Of a stretch of 64,000 bases of DNA, positions 43,238 through 58,200 are shown piece after piece; position 1 is the first letter of the stretch; each line of letters starts with the position of its first letter. Under the pieces are notes generated by a model, which searched no databases, was not told where the DNA came from, and worked only from the letters and a program-made list of their open reading frames with translations. The stretch is taken from positions 33,187,033 through 33,251,032 of the forward strand of contig NC_135170.1 in NCBI RefSeq assembly GCF_041146795.1, in the 5' to 3' direction. The position numbers were made by a program, and so were the translations under genes. The DNA is from Maylandia zebra (taxonomy: Eukaryota; Chordata; Actinopteri; Cichliformes; Cichlidae).

Positions 43238-46200
43238 CACATATAGTATATACACTGGGTGAATGTGCAGTAGTAGCAGCAAGCAGGTGAATTCTGTACA
43301 TTAATATGAATAGATATCTGACTATTTTACAGGATAGACAATATAAACATATTTAAAATTAAAGGAATTGAAATGTACATTGTGCCTTGGTTTAGTGTCT
43401 GGAAGAGTCCTGTCTCAGTCAATTATAGATAATGTGAGAGGGCGGGTGTGTGTGTTTAGGGCACGGATGGCTTGGGGATAGAAGCTCCTCTTGAGTCTCT
43501 CTATCCTTGCCTGGAAGATGCGGAACCTTCTACCAGATTGCAGAAGTTGGAACAGTTTGTTGCCAGGATGGGACGGGTCCTTCAGTATCTGCGCTGCTCT
43601 AGTCCGGCATCTCCTGGTATAGGTGTCCTGAAGCGGGGGGAGAGCAATCCTGCAGCAGCGTTCTGCTGTACGGATCACTCTCTGGAGAGCTTTTTGGTCC
43701 TTCACACAGCTGTTCCCGAACCACGATGTCATGTTCTGTGTGAGGATGCTCTCCACAGCGCCTGTATAGAAAATCCTGAGGATCTTTGGAGAGACCCTGA
43801 ACTTCCTCAGTTGTCGTAGGTGATACAGGCGCTGCCTAGCCTTTTTGGTCTGGACCTGAATGTGGGCAGCCCATGTCAGGTCTGAGGAGATGTGGACACC
43901 AAGATACTTGAAGGACTGCACCCTCTCCACTGGAGCTCCATTGATGATAATGGGCTTGTAGTCTCTGTGCTGACCCCTTCTGAAGTCCACCACCAGCTCC
44001 TTGGTCTTGCAGACGTTCAGCTGGAGGTGGTTGTCCTGGCACCACGATGCCAGATTCTTCACTTCATCCATGTAGGCCGCCTCATCGTTGTTGGAGATGG
44101 CACCCAACACCACTGTGTCGTCAGCAAACTTCACAATGGTGTTGGAGCCATGGGTGGCCACACAGTCTGAAGTGTAGAGGGAGTAGAGCAGTGGCGAGAG
44201 GACACATCCCTGAGGTGCTCCTGTGTTGATGGTGATGCTGTTGGAGAAGCACCTGCCCACCCTCACCACCTGAGTTCTGCCAGTGAGGAAGTCCAACACC
44301 CATGCACACAGACGGCTGTTAAGTCCCAGATCCCTCAGCTTTGTGAACAGTCTGCAGGGCACTATTGTGTTAAACGCTGAACTGTAATCAACAAACAGCA
44401 TTCGCACATAGTTACCCTGTTTCTTGTCCACGTGGCTGAGAGTGGTGTGTAGGACGTGGGCGATGGCATCCTCTGTGGATCTGTTGGATCTGTAGGCGAA
44501 CTGCAGCGGATCTGTGGTGTCTGGGATGGAGGAGGAGATGATGTTCTTCAGCAGCCTCTCAAACACCTTCATTACTACCGAGGTCAGTGCAACTGGCCGG
44601 TAATCGTTCAGGGATGAGGGTTTGCTGTTCTTGGGCACAGGGATGATGGTGGATCTTTTGAAGCATGTGGGGACCACAGACTTCGCCAGGGACTCGTTGA
44701 AGATGTAAGTGAACACACCTGCTAGCTGGTCAGCACAGCAGCGCAGCAGACGGCCGGTGATACCGTCTGGCCCCGCCGCTTTCCTTGTGTTCACTCTCCT
44801 CAGTGCCGCTCGGACGTCATGTTCCGCGATGCTGGTCACCGGTCTCTCGCTGATGACGTCACTGTCCTCGGTAGTCAGGCGGTAGATAGCATTAGCCGCC
44901 TGGCTAACCTCGAAACGGGCGTAGTTTTGTTTTGTTCATATGTGTGATTAAAGGATGTCTGAATGAGAGGGAGACAGGTGGAAAGGTGAACATCCAAGGA
45001 GCAGAGGTAGTAAAAGCAACCTTAACTAACTTGGATCAACCATCCAAAGCAACAGAGGTGAAGAGGAGAGTGCAGGCAGGGTGAAGCAGGTGGAGGTGAG
45101 TGTTAGGGGTGAGTTGTGACAGAAGGATAGCAGCAAGAGTGAAAGCGAAGGTGGAACGGCTATGGTGTATGGATTAGAGATGATGGCACTGGCAAAAAGA
45201 CAGGAGGTGGAGCTGAAGATATTAAGATCTAAACTGGGAGTGACCAGGACAAAGGATGATGAATATGGAGGATAAGAAAAAGAAGAAGAACTAATGATGT
45301 GAACCAGAGATTTTAACTCAGAATACTGTGAGTCTTCCATAAAGTCTGTGTGCTAACAGAGGCTAAACCAGATCATGAGATTACCGTGGCCTACGGCTGC
45401 AACTCCCATCTGTATTCATTAGTCGGGTTCATTGAGCTTCAGTGTTGCTGCACATTTAAAATCTTCCTCTATGCAGACGAAAACAAAAAGTGAGCAATCC
45501 AAACGTAAAAGCTGTGTGACTTGAACTGTCCTATATTTTGCTTGCAGATGATTGTATTGGTTTCATCTCTGGTGCGTCTGTCACCTCTGCGGTATTCATG
45601 TTGTCAGCTTTCACGCAGAGAGGCGCCCTCGTTCTGGAAGCTTCCTACAGCGCTGACAGAAAACGTCTCGTCACATTCAAAGGCCTTTGGCCCTAAATGA
45701 GCAGAACGTCTGGGCGGGTTTCTCTGAGGATCTGAGAGAGCTCAGCCGGCGCGCTGCATCAAAGGCTGACGCGGGATCGCCCAGGGCTCGCTCTGTCACA
45801 GCACCTACGCTCGCCAGCTCACGAAGCACGAAGTCGCATCACAGCAGTGACACCACTGCTGATGGTTTACTCGGACCCGTAATGCACCGATTAGCTGATT
45901 ATTCAGTCTGTTGTTCAGTAAAGGTGAGAATCACCAGACGGTCCACGATATGATGTTATCACAAAACTTCTTATTGCGATTTTTATAATATTCTGCGATA
46001 TGCTCAGTATGGCAATTACATTTATCGTGACTCAAAGTTAAACTTTGTTAATATCTGTTTTAGCCAATAAAAAGGTGTCACTTCAGTTACTTATTTTCTG
46101 CAAAATGAAATTGTCAAGCATACCAACGCTGTCACCGTCTGACATCAGACTGCTACTGAATGGGGTCAAGTCGGCAATTACATGTAATCTGTTACTGATA

Positions 46201-49200
46201 ACACAGCAATTAACTATGATGTTGACATAGACAGAAATCCACATTTAACTACTAAATGTGAGCTCAGCAAACTTCCTGGTCTATAGGAATGTAACCAGAA
46301 TAAAACCAGCTGGTGGCAAAGACTGATTCACTGATGGTAACATGTTGGTTATCTGTCTGCATTTATACACTAAACTCAATTATTTGCAAAGCTACAACAA
46401 TCTCTGAGTGTGACTGCAGTCAGTCCAAGTTAGACTGAGCCTTGTATCAGGAGACCTGTGCCTGGTGATCTAAAGATGCTGTGAGTGTGCAACACCCTCA
46501 AGCTCCGGGAAACCATTTACTCACCAAAACTAAACTAGGACGTAGCATTGTCATGGTGTTCAGTGTTGGTTTCTCGTTGAGCTGATTTAAGTTTGCTTTG
46601 CTAACGTTATTATAGGACAGCGGTGCATGAGATGAGCCCTCTGGTTCATACTGTTCCCATATCACCACACACACATCGCGATGCTATGCTGTATCGATTT
46701 TTTCCCCACACCTCAATCATTTGGTTCAGAAAATGTACGTTGCCAGGCGGCCTCTTCACATTTTATAATTTATCATACATGACAAAAAAAAAGGAACACG
46801 TCCCTTTGAGATGCTGAACTTTGGATTTTCCCCCCTATTTTTGCCACAGAAATTATTTATATATCATATTAGTACTACTTTTGATACTTACACCCTCGTT
46901 AAGGCACTGGCTTGGTGTAGGCGAGAGGTGTGGCATGGGTTACCCCAAATACTTCCATCAGACTAAGCCTGAATGTGGCCCAAAGAAAACTGCAATGTGT
47001 GACCTGTTTTAGGTGGATTAACTAGCCAATATTTTCACTCTGACTCTAAATACAAAAAAAGTTATGATATACAGTGATGTGAGTCTATAAGAAGCAAATC
47101 AACTCCATTCAGTATTAAAACCAACTGTTTTAAGGATAATGCGGAACTACAAATTAATAGAATGTAGCTAAAAAGCAGGGATTGAAAAGATGTTTTTCCA
47201 AAGTCTGACACTGAAGGCTCTCGCCGACAGTCTCTGCTTGGATCTGGAAAAAAGGGAACTGCAGTGTTACTGTGGAATAAATTAGGGACGCTAGCTTCTG
47301 GCTCCGAAGTGTGTGGGTACATCCATCATTTACAAGCCATCTACAATCTTAAGGGTGAGATTTCTGTTTTCATCTGTGAATATGAAATGAGTACACAACA
47401 TCAGTGGCTTTGGAGACGGATTTAGAGTTCTTGTGATCAAAAAACAGCAGGAAACACAGAATTACAGTTACCAGGAAAACTGAGCGAGAAACTGAAGTGA
47501 TTAAGTAAAAAATAACGTGAGAAAAAGGCTCTGCAGATTACACAAAGACTAGAAACCTGCAAAGACAGAAGCAGAAACTATTAATAATAATGGATTGGAT
47601 TTATTTACGCTTTTCAAGGTACCCAAAGCGCTTTACAATGCCACTATTCATTCACTCTCACATTCACACACTGGTGGAGGCAAGCTACAGTTGTAGCCAC
47701 AGCTACCCTGGGGCAGACTGACAGAGGCGAGGCTGCCATATCGCGCCATTGGCCCCTCTGGCCAACACCAGTAGGCAAGTAGGGTAAAGTGTCTTGCCCA
47801 GGGACACAACGACCAGGACAGAGAGCCCAGGGATTGAACCGGCGACCTTCCAGTTACAGATGCGATTCCCAACCCCCTGAGCCACGGTCGCCCCAAAAGA
47901 CAAAACCATTACAAAAAAAGAACAAAAACAGGACACAAAATGACAACAGAAGCCAAAATAATACCACAAAAAAGTGCTAAAACTGCCACAAACTCACACT
48001 CTGGTTGAACATGTCTGTTTCATGCCGTAGGGTCGTATACTGTCGTAAATGCTGCTGAATCCACTCGATCCGCTCCACCTCCAGTTTCTCCAGCTCCTAC
48101 ACGGAAAAGGGAAGACAAATGTCCTACTTAGTAAGACAGACAGCCAATAACCGCTGTACTACTGACATCACACAGATTATCAGTCCTTCATTAATGAGCA
48201 GAGATCCCACCACTGAATATGTTGAAATAAAAATCCAGCTTTTGCTCTTTTCTCTGACCTCATATATAAAACGGCCGAGGTTCTTTCAACACAAGCTTAA
48301 CTTTTACATTTGAATATAATATCAACAGTATTTAGGAAATATTATATCTTTCAGAGGTTATAAATATGATTTAAAACCAGATAAATAATATTTTTTAGAC
48401 AAATACCTGCACACAATGCTATTAAGTGTCCACTGTTAAAAACCATAACACCTTTAGTTCATTGGTGTAAATGTTTAAAGTCTAATTACAGAACCTAATT
48501 GTACTTATTTGTGATTTTCCTGTACAGTATACATTACACAGTATAACGTGTCACAGCTCAGACCTAGAAGAGAAGACATGCATCATATTTTGTTTCGGTC
48601 TTTTTGGCTCGTGAATCACACACAGCTGTTTACCATGCTGGTTGTCACCATTTCTTCAAACCACTTGGACTGGGTTTGGTTGTAGAGGTCCACACAGCGC
48701 ATCAGGTCATCACCTGGAAAAAACACATAGCAACACGATGAGAAGAACAGCTGATGGTGTTTTATTTTGTTTCAGCTCTGAATGCATGATCGTGGATCTG
48801 CTGGTTAACACGTGCTGCAAGGCCTGTAACGATCAGCAGAGGGCGCTCAGGGATCAGCATTCAGCGAGCGCAGCGCCATCACAGATGAATCCCAGCTTCT
48901 CGTCGACCTGTACTATAAATGTTTAGCACCTTTCAAGACGATAGAAGCGTTTAATGAACGGTTTACAGCACACTGCACTTCAGCTATAAGCAGATGTAAG
49001 GACATTTCACGTGTCGAGAGGCAGCTTTGTTTTACTGTGAGCGGAACGTCTAATTGTGGGTGTCCACAGAAGAAATCCTAAATTTCAGGAGATATTTTGT
49101 TGCTGTATCTGTATATTCAGGCTGTGGACAGCTTTTTGCCTTTATGGTACTTGTTAAAGTTTTTTCCTTGAGCAACTTGTTCAGATTTTAGTTTATTTGC

Positions 49201-52200
49201 TGTCTCATTTATGTAGACCACAATGACTGTGACTAAGTTTTATGGGGCATACAACAGTATTAATCAGCATGCTTCATCCCTGCAGTAATGCGTTATATAA
49301 ACAGTTACTTTAATAATAAAAAATCTTCTTACAAATCATGACCGAAGGGTACTGAATGACCAAAGAAGGATATATTTTTTTCCCTTTTAAATTTGTGTTT
49401 AATAAATAATCAAAATGTAAATAACAGTATAGTATTAAATTATAATTATATGGACATTCAACATAATCTAATAAAAGATGAATTGACCCAGAAGGAATCA
49501 CGGCTAAATGATGAGCCTGGATGTCAAACAGTAGGTAAAAGCAACTCCTTTTATATGATATAATTCGAGCAGCCATCTCTCCATCATGTGATACGATCCC
49601 TTTACAGTTTAACCAAAATGTAGTTTTCTGCTGTGACGTATCAGGAACAGATATTCATGGCTGTTTCTGTTCCTCTACGCAGCCGACATTAAACTGATGG
49701 TTGTGGTTTTTTAACAGAGCTTAAATTTGTTTTTCATCCCTGAAATCTTCTGTAGATATGTGCTGGAACAAAGGGCCATACTTCAACCTGCCCTCGACCT
49801 TGAGGTCCTGTAACTGTGAAATATTCACAGGATGAAGGTAAAGTTTTACATGACTTTTTCATTTCCTCCCCTCACATGATTCAAGTAAAGAATTGAAAGA
49901 AACTGAACATTTTATGTGTTTTATATTATAGAAATACTGTATTTTTTATAGTAAATTGATAAAACTGCTTTGATGTTGCTATGTTTGTGTTTTGTTTGTG
50001 TTATATTGTATTTCATCAGCACTGTGGTTTTTATTAGTTCAAGCTCAGTTCTTAGACAGTTGCCTTTATATGAGGCTGTAAACAGGATTTCCAATACACG
50101 CTAAACGTCGACAGTTAAAACAGATGCACGTAGCTTCTGGCTCTGAAAAATGAAGACGACACACAAGTGCCTCTAACCTGTATTCTATTTAATAGCCACC
50201 AGGGGGCGAAACCTGTGAAAACAAAAGGATTTCTGGTCCTCTTGAAGTGTACAGGACCTCTCTAAACACTTTCCTGATGATATTATGGGCTCAGTCACTC
50301 GTTTCATTGGGTAAAGACTTGTGACTGAAAAGTCATTAGCCATTGAGCATGCAGTCTGTCCCTCGCTCATCACACTGAGTTTGAAAGATGTTGAAAATGC
50401 TCTTCTAAGGCTTCAAAACTGGACGACAGCACTGCAGCTACTGTCTATGATCCTAAACATCCTTTTGATGTAGTCTCTCCTTCCAGTTTCTTTACTGCCG
50501 ACCAAAGACGGCAGGAAGTTTAAGCTCTTTGCATCCTTACACTGAGCTAGGAAAAGAGGAAAACCATAGATGCTTTTTAAAATTCCTTCAGTGCAGGTAA
50601 AATGGGTAAAACACCTCCCTGTGTTTAGCAGCGAGTAGTATTTGGCCCAACTTTAAGGTAGCAGCAGCACAAAGCCGACATCAATCACCTGAGCCTCGTG
50701 GAAGTTATTGATTAGTGTTGTGAACCGTGACTAATCTACTGAGGGGCGGACAGAAAGATTAGTTCCTGCAGAGCGTTTCCTCTCCAGAGGAGAAATATGG
50801 AGGGAAACTATTACAACAGGATCTTTTCTCATCAGGATGCCAAACATAGAGTTTCTTCTCTTTGGCGAGAAAACCCCCCACATCATAATAACAATGCATC
50901 CACACAGTCTGCAGAATATTGAACATATGGCTGATATTTTAGTTTAAGCCTTCCACGCTGCAGATGGATATGGAGGATGAAAAATGCATAAAAAATATCA
51001 CAAATCAATATTTATTTATTAATGTACTTTACAGTAACAGTTTTATTTCTGCACATATTTAACTTTTAATTTGAATTTCTGCATTTAATTCTGTACTTCT
51101 TTATGTATTTATTAATGTAAAATAACCAATTAATTTTTTAAGTAATGTATTTATTTTACTTAAGCGATAGAACCCTAACTGTAAAGTTGACCAACTAGAA
51201 GCTTAGAAAGTTATTATGCAAACAATAACATGACAATAACGTCTAAAAAGGATATAAAGGCACACACTGTTGTGATGTTAGAGGACCAAATATTCGACTT
51301 CCTGTCCACACGCGAGTGCAGAACTTGAGTTTTTGAAAACTTTAGTCTTCAGTGACATAAACAGATGTTTACATGTGTGAGCGAAATGTCAAAAGGCATA
51401 AAAAAAAGGTAAGTTTTCTAAAATACTCAAGTAGGTTTGGGCAGGGTCATCCTGATGTGCTCAGCAAGCAGCTGCTAAGTACAGCTGATAATGATAATAA
51501 CAGCCAGTGATTCTGCAGTAATACTGACACTACATGTTGTAGAGTAATCAGTTTTATGCAACAGTAACTACACAAACGCGTGAGTGTGCAAACTTTAGAC
51601 TGCTACTGTAAGTTTGACTTCCCTGTGCAGTACAAAGCTGCAGCCAGGTGAGCTTAGCTCAGCATAAACGTTAGAAAAAGTGGTACGGTAACAATAAGGC
51701 TGGTTTCCATCTTCTCCTTTCTTTAAACAAAAACAGGTTTACTGTCCAAAACGTCAAACTGCTCCTTTACCCCAGGAACAAGGGGAACTAAAACCACTTA
51801 CAAACCTCTTTTATCGTTTCCAGCTGCTCACAGATGTGCTTTAAAACTTCATTATCCTGTTCTTTTATCCAGCTGTTTCAGATTCCTGTAAACTTTCCCC
51901 CCTCACATAAAATTCCCTGAATTTTCCATTTATTATTTGACGACTGTACTTTTGTGAGACTTTGACCTCTGACCTGCTTGTGTGGATTTCCGCCGGGCCT
52001 TCTTTATGTCCTCCTCCGTCTTATTGCTGAGTTTAATTTCCAGCTGCTGGGTCTTCACCTCCAGATCCTTCTGCCTGTCTGCCAGGGCTTTACGTGCCTG
52101 CGGTGCGCACAGAAACAATGAGTCATTCGTGGTAATCCTCAGATTTACTGCACCTACATCTATTACTACAGTCATTATAGCCTTTTCATGCTGGCTTCTG

Positions 52201-55200
52201 ACTTCCGTGCTGCGATCCTGGTCTCATCCTTTAATCTTCTTCTAATCCATACCATTGAGTCTTTCCTCTTATTCTGTACATAGGCAACTCTCCAAGGTTG
52301 TGCTGTGATTGTGTTTGAAATGTAAACACAGAATAATATAATAACGGCGATGTGAGCCAAAACAGCCCATTTTAAACCTGAGACATTGAGCAGCAGATAT
52401 TTCTTTTCAGTTTTATCAGAGTTAAGACAGAAAAACCAAAAAAATAAAGCATAATGCAGATATTAAAAAGTGGTATAGTATAGTACACGGTAAATCTGAA
52501 GACTGTTTAAGAGCTTAAGGTAAAAATCTAAAAGAAACTGAAAATAGAAACGTATGTAAAAAGTTGAATATAATTCATTAAAGTGTCTACAGGACAAGAA
52601 CTTAATAAGTCCATCCATCGCAGTCCAGATCACGAGGACGGCTGTCTAAGTAGTAATGCCCAGACCTCCATCTCCGCGGACCCTCTAGCTCTTCTGGGGG
52701 ATACCAAAGTGTTCCCAGGCCAGCCAAGAAATCTCTGGGTCTGCCCCAGGGCCTCCTCCTGATAGGACAAGTCTGGAACATCTCACCCAGGAGGCGCCCA
52801 GAAGGCATCCTAATAATCGCTCCTTTCAATGTGGAGGAAGAGTAGCGGCTCTACTCTGAGGCTGTCCTGAATGACTGCACTTTCACGCTCTCTCTTCACC
52901 ACGATGGACCAGTGCAATGTCTGCATCACTGCAAATACAGCGGGTAATGAAAATTACCCTTTTCATACCAAAAACCACGGCCTCAGACTGAGATGCAATT
53001 CTCTTTCCAGCTGCTTCACACTGGTCTGCAAACAGCCCAATGTGAGCAGGTCAACGCTCGACGATCTGCAAAAGCAGCGACGAGATCCCGAGGCCCACAA
53101 AAATTCTGAACAGCATCTGGACAGCCATGGTCGCAGAGTCCAACACCCAATGAGATGAATCTGACTTACAGCTGGCAATAAAAGGGCCAAGCAATTATAG
53201 CGGTTGCACAGGAGGACTTCAATACCCTATACTTCTAAAATCCAGATGCTCTGAGTACACAAAACACATGTAGACTGGTTAGACAAACTCCCACACATCC
53301 TCGCATAGCATTGAGAGTATAAAGAGCTGGTCCAGTGTTTCAGGACGACTGGCACATCGTTCTCCTTGAATCCAAAGTGTGACTAATGGGTCCTCTCCAG
53401 CACCCTGGCATAAGCCTTCATGACTTCCACACAGTATCGCTGAGGTGTCGACCACAACAGCCCCACATCATCCAGAGCTTTCATCAGGGCATCAGAGTGA
53501 ACTTCATCCACCCTGCCACTGCCACCAGACTCTGCCTCCACCATAGAAGGAGTGTCATTGGGACTAAAGAGAAGCATTCCTTCCAAGACCTGACTATGTC
53601 CTAAGCTAAGGTCAGCTGAACGCCTTCCCCAACGTACACAGTGTGGACAGGAAGCTGCTTAACCCTCCTGAGTCGCCTCATGGACCAACCGACACAGCGT
53701 TATCTTATTTTGCTGAATAACTACGATGCAGCAAAATAAAAACAGAATAAAAATGGCTTTCTACAAGTAGGAAATGATTTCCACCTATGTTATGTGTGGC
53801 ACTAATAAGACCAATAATCTTAATGGAAACAGCAAAAGGCTCCCTAGATCTCTAGTAGAAATGACGGTGCATGAACAACTGCCAACAAAGCGAGGTTGTT
53901 GGCTCTGCTTCTAGCTCTTCTGGCAGTGAAAACACAGTGTTCACATATTGCTGCCACCCACCACAACATGCCACAAAAATAAAAGTGAAAAGCAGAAAAA
54001 AAATGATCTGTGCAAGACAGAATCCGCATCCATTCATGAGCTGATACAGCAGGTGGGAAGCAGCAACAAAACACCGACTGCCATGAAGGGCCGAGCGTAG
54101 GAGGTACCGGAGCTGCTATCATTATGTCATCACTCTGATCCAAACAAACACTCGTCTGCGTGAAGCTTTACTGCATGTTTTGTGTGCATGTCAGCGACGG
54201 CATCACCACGCACCTTCTCCACGCTGGCGTAGCGGCTGGCCAGCTGCTTCCTGAGGTCGGCGATGTGATGGTCGTACTTCTTCAGGTCCTTCTTGAAGTT
54301 GTCGCCCCTGAAGGTCAGCAAGGGCTTCTCTACCTCCGTGTGGAGCTGTGAAAACAAAGCAGTCAGATATCAGTAATGTGCAGCGTGCTTTAAGAGCTTT
54401 CTGGTGTTCCTAATGCTTTGCTCTCTCATTTTCAGTAAAATGCAGTCAAATACAAAACCACCCACCCATGCACAAAATCAGAAATAAATCTAAAGAATGA
54501 CTTTAAGCTTTACTCAGCTATTCAGCAATTATGGCAGAGCTGCTTTAGGTGCCCCTCCCTGAGCCCGGTTCTGCTTCCCTTTGTCACCAAGTGCTTGCTC
54601 AAAGAGGGTCATTTGATGGGTTTTCTCTCTATTATTACAGAGTCTTTACCTTACTGTCCTTGAGGAACTGCTGAATTTAACTGAATTAAATTGAAGTTAA
54701 ATTAAAGCTTGAGTCCACGTTTAAACTGAGCTTAAAGTAGAAAAAAGTGGATATACACGAACTAGAATCTTCAATCTACCAACAGCACTCATGGTGTGGT
54801 TAATTTTACCTGTGATGTAAATCTGAATACAATGAATTATTCCAAAGAGTGGTCCTTGGCTTTACTTCATCTATATGAGTAAGATCCACTCCTGATCCTC
54901 ACAGGTTGGCAGGTGGTGACACCCCTAACCTATGGGCACGAGTTGTAAGTGACCGAAAGAATAAAACCGTGGATACAAACAGCAGAAACTAGTTTCCATT
55001 GGGTGGCTAGGCTCTGTGTTGAAAAGAGCTAGCTGAGGTCCTCTGGGCATCTGATCACGATGCCTCCTTCGTATCTTTCTTTGGAGGTTTTTGGTCAAAG
55101 CGAGCTGAAAGGAGAATCTCTGGTTCAGCCACAACTAGCTGGAGAGACTTTATATATCATCTGGATCACATCGTGCAAAAGCATCTGGAATACACTGCTT

Positions 55201-58200
55201 AGCCTGCTGCCACTATAACCCAACTTTGGACAAGTGGAAGAAAATAGATGGATTTTATCAGTCTAGAAGAAAGCATTTAGTCTCCAAGAGCGGCTCTAGA
55301 GGTGTAAAGCTAACCCGATGTTTACGATTGTTACCATGTCTTTTATACTTTATTTTTTTCTGAAGAACACCTGCCCTTTTACTGCATCAGCCACTGGTAG
55401 TCTGTAGCTTTAGGTAATTTTCAGTGTTTACTGGTAGCGGCTAACTCCCTGGTGCCCGGCAGCAGAGTTATGGGGTTGTATCAGAGACCTCACGCACCAT
55501 TCAAATGTTTCTGGGATTTACATGTTTGTGGATTTTGATTGTTTTTTGCTTAATTTTGACAGGGGGATGTAGCATGGAGCGTTTCAGCCCACAGTTTGGT
55601 TAGTAATGTCTACCTGGATCAAAACTTACTCCCATTTATGTTTATTGGATCCATATCTTAAAGTGTGAACAGCACAATTTGCAGTTTTTAGGCACCTTAA
55701 AATCAATACATACATTGGCAGTGCATTTAACTTGGATCTTTATTAAACTGTGGAAAAGTGCAGCTAAATGGGTGTCAACTGTCTCTGTCTCTCAGCAAAA
55801 GTTTGTCCAATATTACGATTTGTTTTTTTAAATGACATTTCAATGGACTGCGAGGTGCCTTTCAGCACTGATGGCTCTGCATGCTGAATACTAATCTGGT
55901 GCAAATGGCAAAGCTTGAAGCTACTGATGAACTGTAGCTTATTTAAAACTCGGAGAGCAAAACAAGTTGCGGCTTCTGCAGGCTTGATAAGACTCCTCAT
56001 TCCTCCGCCTTGTTATACTTTACCTCCACCCATGATAACAAAGCATGGAGCCCTGCTGGAGCTGGGAAAGGCCTGCATAGCCTTCGGCGTGGGGCTTGTC
56101 AGAATACGTAGCTAATTAATTAGACAACAGAGAGCTACGAAAAGCTCAGAGGCTGCCTTTGCTTTATTTAAGGCTGCCTCTGAAGCCACTATGCTGTTTC
56201 TGCATCACCGGTAATCGGACTCACAGACGGGTCATTTTCTGTGGTCAACACAGGCGAGGCTGAAGTAAACAAAACCCGTCACCTCAGGATGTGGTCGGAT
56301 CAAGTATCCGTTTCCACAGCTGACTGAAAACATTCAACACTTGACCTGAAGGTGCACAAAACTGAAAATTTAAGGCAGAAGAAAAAACCTTCATGATTCT
56401 GTCTACAGGATAGAATAATAATGCTAAAGTAGAGCTGATCAACTAATTCAATCCTGGTGTTTAATCTGTATATGAGTAGATTTTACCTTGTTGGAGAACT
56501 TGAGGTGAACTTCAGCCTCATCATGGAGACTCTTCTTAAGCTGAGTCCACGCTTCTCCGAGAGTCCTGAGAGAACATCGACGTGAAAGAAGTTAAACTCA
56601 CAGATCAAAAGCATTGAACGGTTGGGTCAAAGTGTACAAACGAAGCAGATACAAGATGCAGAATTATTACCTTAACAGCATAAAAAGCAAAAGCAGATTC
56701 TGTGCAGCAAAACAAATAATCCATACGTACAGAACCCGAGCAAAGTTTCAAATAATGGTCTCAGCTTATATATAACGAAACAAAGAAAGTCCTCAAAGGA
56801 CTCTGTGCAGACCTCAACAAACAAAACAAAACAAAAAATAAATTTGCTCGTTTAAGTTTAGCTTTTATTCTTTTCATTACTAGTTTCTTCTTTTCGGTGT
56901 TAGCGACAGCTGTAAAAGGCTGATGGAGTATTGTCGTCACCCGCTGGGCAGAGGGAGTGGAAACCCAAGTTTGAGAACAAAGTCGCTTAGGATGTCAAAT
57001 TGATACCACAGGTGGACTGGCAGCTGCCAGTATTTTTTATAAATGATACCAAAGGATCATATTTGTCAAGGCCATGGATCAAAATGTCATGTAGTGTGCT
57101 GTGAGCGGCAGGAGGAAGGATCCAAATGCAGGACTCATAAAGGGCAAAAACTTAAAGCAGCAGCTTTATTTGCTGGGAAAACTCAAACATGAATATAAGG
57201 AAACTAAAACCAGAAACACGAAGCACTAACTAGAAATCTGGGGAAACTAGAAAACAGAACTGAACAGCTAACTAGAAAGCTACCACAAACACAGAGGAGA
57301 AAACACAGCGTGGAGCGCATACGATGCAACGCCTGACAAAGAGAAACACAGGACTTAAACACACCAGCAGGACAACGAGAGGATGGGGAACAGGTGGTAA
57401 CACAGCTGGGACAAATCAGACCTAATGAGACAAAGGAAGCAAAGCAGAATACATGGACAAAGGACACAGACTGTCAAAGTAAAACAGGAAGTATAACACA
57501 GAGGAACATGGAGGAACACGCAGACGAGCGTCACAAGACGAGGAACATGAAAAAGACAAAATAACAGAAACCAAAATCCTAGGACTAAAAATATAACACA
57601 AGCAGAACCAAAACCCATGAATCACAATAATCAAAGAATATAACTAAAACCCACACAAAGACACTGCGTCACAGACCCAGTACTGTGACACAAAAAGCTC
57701 AGAACATCAATACAAACATGTGACTGACAGTTTGCAAAAATCCAAAGCTTCATCAGCCTGGTTGTGTTGGAAAATTTCACCAAACTGACAAAAGGTAGAA
57801 CCCGCTTTTCTTTTTTTGAGTTACTTTCATAAGAATGCAGGATTGTTTCTGGTTCTGAACTCTCCTTTTAGTGGCAGCAGTTTGATCCCTGGCTCCTCCA
57901 GCCTGTACGTCCAAGTACCCTTGGGTGGGATACTGAACCCTGAGTTGATCCTGAAGCATCTTTTGGACTGTGTGTTAGATTAAAAGTGCTTAGGCATAAA
58001 AAAGTGAATGTGTGTGTTTGAATGGGTGAATGTAGCAAGAAGGCACTGAGAAAGCTCAAATTGAGCAGAAAAACATTTTAAAAGTACCAGCCCGTTCCTT
58101 TTTTTTTGTCTTAGCTTTATACTGTCACTGAGAACAGATGTCAGCAGCCAATGAGAAGAAATTTGGTTTAAATATAGAGCGGCCACAAAAGTAGAGGAGG

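Noticed and set aside
43472-44309. Several open frames opposite and overlapping the LINE reverse transcriptase
   Set aside because: They are antisense or shifted shadows of the long RT frame; none has a domain.
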